Part shown: one piece after another, positions 1 to 9,131 of the stretch | How the letters are laid out: each line of letters opens with the position of its first letter | How positions within the stretch are numbered: position 1 is the stretch's first letter | The notes under the pieces: generated by a model | Told to the model about the DNA's origin: nothing | What the model saw: only the letters and a program-made list of their open reading frames with translations | The model's database searches: none | DNA from: Collybia mongolica | Taxonomy: Eukaryota > Basidiomycota > Agaricomycetes > Agaricales > Clitocybaceae | Length of the DNA stretch: 64,000 nt | Assembly (NCBI GenBank): GCA_013420905.1 | Contig: JAAXNY010000001.1 | Coordinates: 4,588,001-4,652,000 of the forward strand | Direction: 5' to 3' | Program-made: the position numbers and the translations under genes

Positions 1-318
1 AAACGCTATTGCCATCGAAGATTTCCACCTTTGACCGGGTTTGCATATCTGCTCGATTGATACGAGAAACTACAATCGTCAATGTTACATGTACGCACGC
101 CACGAAGCTCTGGCGATCTCTACGGACTCCTCCGAGATGCCTTTCTGTGGGGAGTGCCGGTTGTAGGGCATTATATATAGGATGCATGTTTCAAGTCTTT
201 TTTTTCATTCATTGAAGCGAAAGCGGTACATATCTTGGTGCTAGCAAGCTTGAACTCGCTAGACATACGCCTTCCTCCCCCCCTGCCCTCTTCACCCTCT
301 TAGTATTGTTGCTGTCGT

Positions 319-1292
319 CTATGTACGCAGCCACGCGGTCTTGGCGATTTTCTTTAGTCTTTTCTGTTCTTTGAAACGTTCCTGTGGGCGAGGGTCAGTG
401 GAGACGAAGGAGAGAGCAAATGGAAGGAAGGAAACAAGGGAGAAATCACAAGTGCAACAGTAGGGGGATATGCGTATGTACTCTCACATAACCCAAAACA
501 AAAGGACCAAATACCCACCAGATCCTTCTTGGTCGGTCTCTTCCGCTTCTTCCCCTCTCCCCCGCCCTCCTCGCCCATCAAGGCGCCCCCGCGCCTAGCG
601 AGCTCCTCCTCCCATGCCTTCACGTCGAAATAAAACTCAGACATACGTGCCGCGCGAGCGTGCTCGGAAAGATGGGTGGGGTCGCGCCCATCAGGCCGCG
701 TGAACTGGCCCGTGCGGGCGTTGAACTTGGCGGTAAAGGACATGGGGCCGGGGTCTGGAGTGGCGGAGAAACCGGGGATAGAGGCAAGAAGGGTGGGGTC
801 GAGATGGGCGAGAGCGGGGTCGATGCCGGCTTGGAGGGCTGCGGCGTGCAGGGCGGCGTAGGGGCCTGTTGACGAGTTGGCGTCGGTGGCGGCTGGATCG
901 GGTTCGGGATCGATGCCAGATGGGATGGCGGTAGAGGTGGAAGCAGTGGGGACGGTGGTGCTAGTGGTGGGTGCAAGGGGGTTGTCCCAAGTGGTTTGCT
1001 GTGTTTCGGAATTGTAAAAGTAGTAGGTGTTGAACTGTGGTGAGAAGATGGCCTGCCACGCCGTCGCTGGGGGTGTTGCTGCTGTGGTTGGTGTTTCGTC
1101 TGCTGTGAGCGCCGGCTCGTCATTGGCCTCCGTCTCAGGCTCGGTTGGGGTGGTCGACGTCGATGTCGATGTCGACGGCGTCGGCTCCGAGTCCTGTGCT
1201 TTATCGGTCGGCTCAGTTGACTTTTCCTTTTCTTCCGTGGGAGCCGCCTTGGGAGACGCAGGAGTCTCTGTTGAGGACGATGTGGAGGCCAT
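319..1292 (-). CDS. WW-domain protein (two exons)
   Basis: Rebuilt as two exons: 1292-519 and 381-319, with a 137-nt intron (donor GTGGGT, acceptor CACAG, phase 0); about 278 residues. The ATG at 1292 sits in a strong context (GCCGACATGGCC); an upstream in-frame ATG at 1334 would add 14 residues and looks less likely. Residues 1-75 are Ser/Thr/Pro/Glu-rich low complexity. A WW domain follows: AWQAIFSP, then YYFYN, then TTWDNP, the two-Trp, Pro-binding fold. The second half carries a Lys/Arg-rich stretch (GKKRKRPTKKDL), and the short last exon continues it with a basic helix ending KTAWLRT. WW proteins of this layout usually bind Pro-rich partners in transcription or splicing, and a nuclear role is inferred here. 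No specific orthologue is claimed. Confidence 0.75.
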
Positions 1293-2346
1293 GTCGGCGA
1301 GTGAATGAGTGGGCTGGGCTGAAGCCTTCAACACTGGGGGTGAACAGCAAACAAAATACCGGCGGAGTTTTAATTCCTGTCTGTGTTAACGTACCACCGA
1401 AACGGCACTCATCCCCAGGACATGGACCACGATACGCAATCGAATGTCCAACAAGATTTACATACATAATCCCATAATTTCACCCAACGACGATGGTAAT
1501 CAATACCAGAGGGTGTTGGCACTCCGAATGCTACTCCAACCCTGGTGGACTGTTAGCAGAGGGAACGTATTTCTGGGCGCTCATTTCGACACTGGCGGAT
1601 TCAGGGCTGCCACAACTGCACCTCAGTTAAACTCAGGACTCACCATAAGTAACGCTATCTCGAGTCCGGTCCATAGTGGAAATCGGGGCGGCCGAGTTAT
1701 GGCAGGATACTACACTCAAGCCAACGTCCTTTCTAGGTTTTAAGAAATAATTTGAACGTTATGTGTCTTGTTAGACCCCTCGATATAAGAAGTCTACAGA
1801 GATCCTTTGGCTTCCCTCCTCCAATCAGGCACCTCCAGTTCTTCGAGGTCAACCGGTCACATCCTGTATCCCGGCCCCCTCGATTCTCACTCAGCACATA
1901 CGTGCCAACACCACGTCTCCAGGTCATCTCGTTCAAGGGAACCGATCCCCGTTGCCTTGCATACCGATTGCGCGCGCACACCCCAGCGGATCTCCCGGGA
2001 AGTCGATACCATGACGCATCCTGACATTGCAGGTGTCGATAATCCGAGCCTACGTTCACGACTTATAGAAATCGCCTCCAAAGTACTCTGGTCCCAAATT
2101 GCACGAGCCTACACAGGCTGAACTGTCGTGCACGACCAACATCACCATTGCTAGCGCTGCGGTGACACGTCACGAGAGAAGCGCCTGCAGGCGATAGGGG
2201 CTGGTAAGACAAGCTCGAAAACCATACTTTCACAAGTAGTGGGGCTTCCACCGCTTATCGCACGTAATCAAGACGCATGTACAGAGGAAGCCTTATCTCC
2301 CCTCACCCAACACCCCAATCCCCCATATGGTACCTGGAGGAAGGAG
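1293..2346. other. Intergenic, no gene seen
   Basis: Open frames here are short, overlap on both strands and show no splice-linked continuation or recognisable domain. Probably promoter and intergenic DNA for the two flanking genes. Confidence 0.5.
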
Positions 2347-2355
2347 TATATATAT
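2347..2355 (+). promoter_or_regulatory. TATA-like box of the small secreted-protein gene
   Basis: TATATATAT lies about 55 bp upstream of the ATG at 2407, a normal distance for a fungal TATA element. No experimental support. Confidence 0.4.
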
Positions 2356-2406
2356 GCGCTGTGTTACCCCCAAAAGCAGCGTCCTTACTCGCACTTTCTC
2401 TCCACG

Positions 2407-2737
2407 ATGAAGCTCGTTCTACCTTCATCTCCGCTAACCACTCTCCTTGTCGCGTTCGCCAGTCTGGCCCTCGTCAGCGGCAGACCTGTAGACGTAAGTT
2501 CACCGCCCCGACACCGTCATCTCCCCAACTCACCACCACTCCACACAGATCCAAAATGCCGCCGTTCATCCCCGTTCGTATCCCGATAATACATGGGGGC
2601 GCACCATCAATCAGGTAGGTGCGCGAACTCACGTTCCAGAACACCCATTCATTTTTTTTCTTGAAATACTTATTCAGGACACTGGCCACTGGGCAGTGAG
2701 CTCCGTCGATAACTGGAAACGATATCTGCATGTCTGA
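2407..2737 (+). CDS. Small secreted protein, 70 residues, three exons
   Basis: Exons 2407-2493, 2549-2614 and 2678-2737; introns of 55 and 63 nt with clean GTAAGT..CAG and GTAGGT..CAG ends, all phase 0, giving 70 codons and a stop. The first exon is a textbook signal peptide: MKLV, then a long hydrophobic stretch ending ALVSG before RPVD. The mature part is about 45 residues, has no cysteine, and is rich in Trp, Asn and His (motifs NTWGR, DTGHW, DNWKRY). The length and secretion signal fit the small-secreted-protein class common in plant- or litter-associated Agaricomycetes. No family is recognised, and effector activity is only a possibility. Each exon is short enough to be missed by ORF scanning. 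Confidence 0.6.
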
Positions 2738-2989
2738 CTTGGGGAATTTCTTTTAGGGAAAGGACGCTCCCCAGCCTGTACTCTTTTCCCCAGATGGTTG
2801 GTAAAGGGCCCCAAGGACCTGACGCTCTGGTACCGATGCGCACGGACTTGATTTCTCTTCTTCACACTTTCTAGCAGCTGATGGTTCGTTGGTATGCCCT
2901 TGATATTTGTATATACATATGATATGTTATTGAACTATGAAATATGGATCATGAAATATGGATCAAATCTTCGCTGAGGATTGGTTGGT

Positions 2990-3843
2990 ATGACTAATGA
3001 GGAACTGTGGGAGGCAATCCATGGCACAATTAATTCTTCGCATAACAGGCTGACCAACATGGCTGAAATGGGTGGTCACTGGAAAGCCCCCTCTAGTAGG
3101 GGATGGACCAAATTCAGCTCCAGAGAGATGGAGGATGCCCTACAGGGCACCTCGAACAGTTTGGCCCCAGGGCTGGACAACATCACATGGAGACACCTAA
3201 AAGTGACCCTGGTAGATCCACAGGCCCGGGCAGTGATGGTCTGGCTGGCAAACACATGCTTGTCATGCAGACACTGGCCAGATCACTTCAAGGCCTTGTG
3301 TACGGTCGTCATTCCCAAACTGGGGAAGCCAACCTATGACACTCTGAAATCATATCGCCCTATCATGCTTCTCAACATGCTAGGGAAATTGATTGAGAAA
3401 AAGCTGCCCACCTGCCTACAGTTTGAAGCTCAGGCAGAAGGCATCCTACATCCCCATCAGTTTGGAGGAGTTTGTCAGAACTCAACTGAAGATGCAGGGT
3501 GCTTCCTCACCCATGTAGTCTGAGAAGGATGGTTGCATGGTCTCAAGACAAGCATGGTCATGTTTGACCTCACTCAATACTTCCCCTCAATAAACCATGA
3601 GGTTCTAATCACCATCTTAGAAGGCCAAGGGTTCGTGCCAGAAATAGTCACATTCTTCAGGTTGTACTTGGTGGGTTGAAAGACCAGATATGCAGTGTGT
3701 GGGGAGACGGGGAGTCTCCCCCCCTCAACTCAAGCATTGGCTTGGGACAAGGCTCCACCTTGTCTCCAATCCTGTCTGCTCTCACCCTCGCAGTCCTCCT
3801 TAAAGAGTTCTATAGGAGAAACCAAGAATCAGATCTGATATTG
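2990..3843 (+). pseudogene. LINE ORF2 fragment, reverse transcriptase N-terminal half
   Basis: Recognisable RT blocks appear in order: PGLDNITWRHLK, YRPIMLLNMLGKLIEK, HQFGGV, MVMFDLTQYFPSINHE (the first catalytic Asp block), and GLGQGSTLSPILSAL. In-frame TGA codons occur at 3521 and 3677, and the frame shifts by about 3.7 kb between the VMFDL block and the GLGQG block. The fragment ends at the Tc1 target site, directly before the second catalytic RT motif. This is a non-functional remnant of the polymerase of the surrounding LINE. Confidence 0.8.
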
Positions 3844-3845
3844 TA

Positions 3846-4057
3846 CAGTGGCTCAAAAAACTGCCCCAATGTTTGTACATTTTTGAAAGATCAATATGGT
3901 ATGAAGTGCTGACATAAGCAGGGGACCTGGGGTAATTATGTAAGATACTATGACATCGTGGCTTTCCAATGGACCCTGGATCATGTGATTTGGATCAAAA
4001 CCCATTAAGCTATAGGCCAAACAAAATGATTACTCATTGGGGCAGTTTTTTGACCCT
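3846..4057. repeat. Left terminal inverted repeat of Tc1 copy 1
   Basis: About 212 bp, pairing with 5242-5453. The outer end holds CTCAAAAAACTGCCCCAAT and the inner end (about 4036-4053) holds nearly the same motif inverted, so the repeat is bounded by inverted copies of itself. It carries the GATCAAAACCC variant near 3993-4003. Confidence 0.85.
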
Positions 4058-4072
4058 CTATTAATTTTCTAT

Positions 4073-5092
4073 CTAATACTTTGTATGACCACCTTTTGCC
4101 TTTATAACTGCTTGTATCCGCCTGGGCATACTTTCTATCAGGTTTTGGCATACCTCTGGTGGAATTTCACCCCACTCTTCAGCCAATCTATCCCACAACT
4201 CATGTACTCCTTTGGGTGGTGTCGGATATTCTTTAAGACGGCGCTTGAGATGTTCCCAAAGGTGTTCTATTGGATTCATGTCAGGGGATTGGGCAGGCCA
4301 GCCAAGGACTTGAATGTTGTTGTCTTCAAACCACTGTGTGGCCAGTCCAGATGTGTGTTTGGGGTCGTTATCTTGCTGAAAGTAGCGCTCGCCATCCACC
4401 ATTTCCAACTTCTCAAAACTTTCCTGAACTCCACTCTCCAAAATTTCACAGTATTGAACCTTGTCCATGTTCCCCTGCACCTCTATGAGCTTTCCCACTC
4501 CATTCCACCCCATACAACCCCATACCATGAGGTTTCCTCCTCCTCCATGTTTGACAGTAGGTGATGTTGTTCTATCAGATGGTGGTTCTCCCCTTTGTTT
4601 CCAGACATAAACCTTTCCATCTGACCCAATCCTATTGATTTTGGTCTCATCTGTCCATAGAACCCTTTTCCAGTCCTCCACAGTCCAGCTTTCATGATAT
4701 TTTGCAAACTGGAGACGCCGGATGCGATGGGCTCGTTTGAGAAGAGGAGCTTTCCTCTTTGTAGCAGCATAAAATTGATTTTCCTTGAGTGCATTTCTGA
4801 CTGTCTGGGGTGTGACAGGATTGGGGATGATGCCATTGATGAATTGGGTAGCCTGAACTGCATTATCAAGCTTCCCTGACTTGATTTGACGAATAATTGA
4901 CTGTTTGTCACGAACAGACAGCTTGGAGGGGCAGCCACCAAGGTTGTTTTCTTTGTTTCCATCCACATCTTTGCTGATCCTACTGATGGTACCCTTCCCT
5001 AGACCAGTTTTCTCCTTGATTTGACGCTGAGAATAGCCCTCATTGAGGAGAGAAACAACAGTATTGTGCTGAGCAGTAGAAATGGCTTTCAT
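4073..5092 (-). CDS. Tc1-family DD34E transposase, copy 1 (339 residues)
   Basis: An intact intronless 339-residue transposase. The N-terminal paired-like helix-turn-helix region (about residues 1-110) includes SQRQIKEKTGLGKGTISRIS. The DDE catalytic core has D148 (LWTDET), D241 (FQQDNDPKH) and E276 (NPIEHLW); the 34 residues between D241 and E276 give the DD34E signature of the Tc1 branch. The Gly-rich HGGGGNLMVWGC motif typical of Tc1 is present. The predicted protein is identical to that of copy 2. The start ATG at 5092 follows about 150 bp of non-coding DNA after the right terminal repeat. Inferred function is TA-targeted cut-and-paste transposition, and nothing visible disables it. Confidence 0.95.
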   Translation of the reverse strand: MKAISTAQHNTVVSLLNEGYSQRQIKEKTGLGKGTISRISKDVDGNKENNLGGCPSKLSVRDKQSIIRQIKSGKLDNAVQATQFINGIIPNPVTPQTVRNALKENQFYAATKRKAPLLKRAHRIRRLQFAKYHESWTVEDWKRVLWTDETKINRIGSDGKVYVWKQRGEPPSDRTTSPTVKHGGGGNLMVWGCMGWNGVGKLIEVQGNMDKVQYCEILESGVQESFEKLEMVDGERYFQQDNDPKHTSGLATQWFEDNNIQVLGWPAQSPDMNPIEHLWEHLKRRLKEYPTPPKGVHELWDRLAEEWGEIPPEVCQNLIESMPRRIQAVIKAKGGHTKY

Positions 5093-5241
5093 GATGGTGG
5101 TAAGAGGTCAAGAAGATGATTGAACCAATTCCAACATGTCAAATTGATACAAATAAAGTCACATGACATTGTTTATTCTTCCCACAGTCCATAATGTTCT
5201 TGCATTGGATCATAAATGCCAGAATAATGGAAAATAAGATA

Positions 5242-5453
5242 AGGGTCAAAAAACTGCCCCAATAAGTAACCATTTTGTTTGGCTTATAGCTTAATGGATA
5301 TTGATCCAAATCACATGATCCAGGGTCCATTGGAAAGCCACGATGTCATAGTATCTTACATAATTACCCCAGGTCCCCTGCTTATGTCAGCACTTCATAC
5401 CATATTGATCTTTCAAAAATGTACAAACATTGGGGCAGTTTTTTGAGCCACTG
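5242..5453. repeat. Right terminal inverted repeat of Tc1 copy 1
   Basis: Inverted partner of 3846-4057. It carries the GGATATTGATCC variant near 5295-5306, which also marks the right-hand genomic end of copy 2 although the two transposase genes point in opposite directions. Confidence 0.85.
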
Positions 5454-5455
5454 TA

Positions 5456-7271
5456 TGTCAATAATGGGACAATCATAGCCCAATCAAAGGTGTGGGACAT
5501 CAACATAGTCATTTTTAGAAGGGCCTATGACCTGATCTATACCATGATGCAAGCCATGGGATTAATCTTAGAACATATGAAGTCAGAAGGGTTCCACTCT
5601 TTGAAGAAGAAGTCAGATGTCAATCCGACCATCAACCTAGGTCATGCCCCCTATACTGGGGTGACCCTGCTCATCCCAGGCCTCATTTGGAGATACCTGG
5701 GATTCTATTTTGATCACAGTCTCACATTCATGAGACATGTGGAGATGTATGCAAACAAGGCCCTGACTTCTACCAGAGCCTTGCTTGCACTAGGCAATTC
5801 TGCATGAGGCTTACAACTGGTGCATAAGAGAACCCTATACCATGCGTGCATACTGCCTATAGTGATGTATGGATGTAGGCTATGGAATGTGGAGGGAGCC
5901 CGGATTAAGGGCCACCTAGAACTCTTGAGGAAAATGCAGTGCAAAGCTGCTCTTTGGATCACAGGTACCTTCTAGACCACCCCAAGGGGGGTGTCCAAAA
6001 CTCTTGGAGGGCTACCCCCCATCCACTTACACATATGTAAGTTGGTTGAAAGAAGCCACTACCACATTAGGACATTGTCCAAAGGACATGCGGTCCAGAA
6101 TCTGGTTGACAGGCAAGCACACTTATCCATCAGCCACATGTCACCCACCAAGCAATGGAAAATTAAATCAGGGATCATGGACTCATTTTCCCACCTAAAG
6201 GACTGTAATGACAATGCATCCCCTACCTTCCCCCTTGCACAACCTGGCCACCATATCATGGACTGGGCTGCTGAGAGAGTAATCATTGAGCATTCTCCAG
6301 AGCTGAAGGGCAAGAAAGAGGAGAGAAAGGCTGCATTCAAGGATTTTGGCACTGCACTAACCAGCCAAATTAATAATGCTAAACGTACCCTGGGGCATAT
6401 GGCCATCATATGCAACAGGTCAGTCCCCCACCACCCAGATTGCCAGGCCATTGCTGCTTGGAGAGTTTGGGGAGGTGGGTCAATATACAGTGGTGCTGCC
6501 CCATGTGGAGATGCCATGTCAGATGATGCAGAAGCCTTCACTATCTCCAAAGGGATAGACAAGGTTTTTAGTATTCCAAATTTAGACATATCTAAAATAG
6601 ATGTCTTCTTGGACTCTGTGAATGCAATTAAACTGGTCCTAGACCTGTTGCACCACATGGCCCACAAGTCAGCTGTCAATGTGACTTCCAAGCTTGCCTT
6701 GTGGCTAATGATTAAACCAAATGCCACCATCACACTTCATCATATGCCAAAAGTGTGCAAAATTAGAGAACACCTTCACACCCATGAGGCTGCCACAAGT
6801 TTGGAGGTAGCCCATGGGGAAGTTAAGCACACAACCCTTGCAAAAGCAAGGGTGAACACTGTTTTGCATATGACAGATGCTTGGAGTGTTTTGGCCAAGC
6901 AGAAGGAGTACATAGGAGCAAGCTTCCTGCATCTCCATGAACATGGAAAGCAACTAACACCAAGCCACCTGAAAGGGGGGACTTGGATAGGAAAAATCTC
7001 TATGGAGACAAGCAAAACCATCAGGTTGGCACAGGCCCTCACTGGGCATGCACCAATTGGCACCTACAGACAATGTTTCCTGAAGGAGAAGAAGATGTAC
7101 ATGTGCAATTGCAGTCTCAGACAAGAGACCATGGATCATGTGTTCAGGTACTGCCCACTCTATGAGCAGAGAGAACACCCCAGAAGAAAGCTAACCCTTG
7201 TCTGGGTCAGCAACTTCCTACATGATAACCTGGCTGCCTTTGGCATTTTCTGGGAACCTCACATAGAATAG
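5456..7271 (+). pseudogene. LINE ORF2 fragment: RT catalytic motif, RNase H-like region, C-terminal zinc knuckle
   Basis: The frame resumes directly after the Tc1 element with YVNNGTIIAQS, the position of the RT YVDD catalytic box; both aspartates are now Asn. It runs on through the thumb region with in-frame stops at 5805 (TGA) and 5973 (TAG), then an open stretch from 5991. An RNase H-like segment (about 6460-6760) has lost its first acidic residue (WGGGSIYSGAA), while a later block (VFLDSVNAIKLV) is kept. The C-terminus has the Cys-x-Cys..His..Cys knuckle (CNCSLRQETMDHVFRYCP) typical of LINE ORF2. Clearly inactive. Confidence 0.8.
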
Positions 7272-8046
7272 AACAGGAGTACCTAGAGGTAAGTGGGTGC
7301 TTGTTGGATGGTATCCTTGATACCAGGCCAAACACCCTCAGGTGAGTGTACATGCATGGGCCTGGTCCCTCAGGACTAAGTTGGGCTTTTGCAGGAAACC
7401 TTTGGGGGGGTGTACCCTCCTGTGAACTGGGTGCGAGAAAGCAGCCATGCTAACCATTTATTAAAAGGATTGAGAAGTGTGGGGGGCATGCCCCTCTGTG
7501 ACAACTCTTGGCCTTAGTCCTGTATGGGTCTATTACCCAGTTCCCTTCCAGGGACCATCACCTGGAGCGTCCACCCCAGTAATGGGGGGACAACCCAATC
7601 CTGCCACATATGATGGCCTTTATGTACCATATTTTCATCTGGTTATCTAATTACATTTCCACATGACCACATCTGTACTAGCATATAGTGGTATATTACG
7701 AGTCCTTATATTTACATAAGTAACTTGTTCATCATCCTGGGTTTGCGGGGAAAATTCAGCATACCCAACATGATCCAGTGTTGTTTTTCCCATGGTTAGT
7801 AAGTTTGAAGTGTTCTGAGATTTCATTAGGACATGATCAGTAAACATTTTGAAGTACATCAGTAAGACTTTGTAGTCATGGAAATATTTTTCTAACTGTG
7901 GGAATCAAAATTAGCCGATGCGCGGATTTCGAGCAAAAAAGGCAACTGCTAACATGGGCTGCATTCAATAATATAAATTTGAGTTGATTGGTCTTTTTGT
8001 TGGGATATCTCAAGAATTAATTAATAACTGTCCACTGCATAATCAT
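7272..8046. other. LINE 3' flank / AT-rich DNA without genes
   Basis: The first ~330 bp after the LINE stop is probably its 3' untranslated tail. The rest is AT-rich with no supported gene. Confidence 0.4.
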
Positions 8047-8102
8047 GCTTATATTTGTCAACTACACTGTTAGCTCTAATAGTGTAGTTGACAAACATAA
8101 GC
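8047..8102. repeat. Perfect-but-one hairpin, 22-bp arms
   Basis: The arm at 8047-8068 (begins GCTTATATTTGTCAAC) and the arm at 8081-8102 (ends GTTGACAAACATAAGC) are reverse complements with one mismatch, separated by a 12-nt loop. It directly precedes the tandem array. It may be a transposon end or a protein-binding palindrome; no identity is claimed. Confidence 0.75.
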
Positions 8103-8140
8103 ACAATTACAAGAGGCTTGTTCCACTTTGGGTCAAACTT

Positions 8141-9080
8141 TTCCCACAATACAAAACATTGCATATCTCCACAATGACAAGACCTATGGATGCAATTTAA
8201 ATTGCTACTACCAGATATGGTGAGGGGCTACCCAATGTAGATATTTATATGTATTTGTATTTGTTTGTACACCTTCAAACATCATGATCAAAAGTAGCTC
8301 TCTCACTACAAGCATGTTACAAATGAATATCAAGTTTGTGTACAAGTTTGCCACACAGCTTGTCAAACAAACAATACCATCATAGTTCCCACAATATAAA
8401 TCATTGCATATCTCAACAACAACAAGGCCTATGGATGTAATTTAAATTGCTAGTGTTAGATATGGTGAAGTAGTACCTCACATATATGTTTGTAAGTGTT
8501 TGTATTTGTATTTATTTTTCTAAACCTCATCAACAACAAATTTCTTGCTACATATTGTAAATGAATACTGTCTGTATATCATTTCACCACACATCTAGCC
8601 AAACAAACAATATCTAAAGAAATTTCCCACAATATAGATGATACTTATCTCAGCAAATACAAAGCTAATGGACATGCTACTACTAGACATTGTAAAGGAT
8701 TACATTATGTGTATGTTTATATGTATTTGTAGTTGTTTTTACCCTCCCAAATCACATTATTAACAACAACTTTTTGACTGCATACTACAAATGAATATCT
8801 CTATATACCACTTTGCCAACATCTGGCCAAATAAACAATATTAATGAAGTTCCCACAATATAAATGATGCATATCTCAGCAAATACAAGGCTAACAGATA
8901 CAATTGAAATTGCTACTACTCCTAGACCTATGGAAGGGGTACACCAGGAAATGTATATTTATATTTGTTTGTATCTTTCCAAATTTGATTATAATCTCTT
9001 GTCATATCTATTTTAATATCACATTTATACATTACTTGGCTATAAGCATAGCCAAACAAGTCAATGTGGATGCTCCTGGA
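8141..9080. repeat. Degenerate tandem array, four ~226-245-bp units
   Basis: Four units each begin with TTCCCACAAT (8141, 8386, 8624, 8850), so the spacing is 245, 238 and 226 bp. Each continues with a CATATCTC-type block, GGCCTATGGATG-like sequence, ATTGCTA, then ATATGTATTTGTATTTG, and ends with a CCAAACAAACAATA-like block. The units have diverged substantially. There is no coding potential. It could be minisatellite-type DNA or an internally repeated tail of a transposon. Confidence 0.75.
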
Positions 9081-9114
9081 ATCTATAATGCTCAATATCT
9101 TGACAATGACTAGC

Positions 9115-9131
9115 TTTTTTTTTTTTTTTTT
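9115..9131. repeat. T17 tract (possible poly(A) tail of a minus-strand retroposon)
   Basis: Seventeen consecutive T directly after the tandem array. On the - strand this would be a poly(A) tail, but no retroposon body can be identified on that strand. Confidence 0.4.

Larger units (their letters stand above)
3846..5453 (-). mobile_element. Tc1/mariner (DD34E) transposon, copy 1
   Basis: A 1,608-bp element from CAGTGG (3846) to CCACTG (5453) flanked by TA target duplications at 3844-3845 and 5454-5455. Terminal inverted repeats are about 212 bp. It carries one intact transposase on the - strand. It has the same length as copy 2 at 12073-13680 and encodes the same protein, so both inserted recently. 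The target lies inside the LINE reverse transcriptase; removing the element and one TA restores the LINE frame exactly across the site (LY/VNNG). The element retains many CpG dinucleotides while its surroundings have few. Confidence 0.93.
2960..7300 (+). mobile_element. 5'-truncated, decayed LINE (non-LTR retrotransposon) with nested Tc1
   Basis: On the + strand, both sides of the nested Tc1 element encode one ORF2-type polyprotein: reverse transcriptase palm and thumb, an RNase H-like region, then a C-terminal CCHC-like knuckle. No endonuclease domain or ORF1 lies upstream, so the copy is 5'-truncated near 2.96 kb. The 14-bp sequence TGAAATATGGATCA occurs twice just before the coding part. 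The 3' end is not sharply defined; coding homology stops at 7271 and no poly(A) tail is visible. Stops, one frameshift and mutated catalytic residues show it is inactive. Confidence 0.8.
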
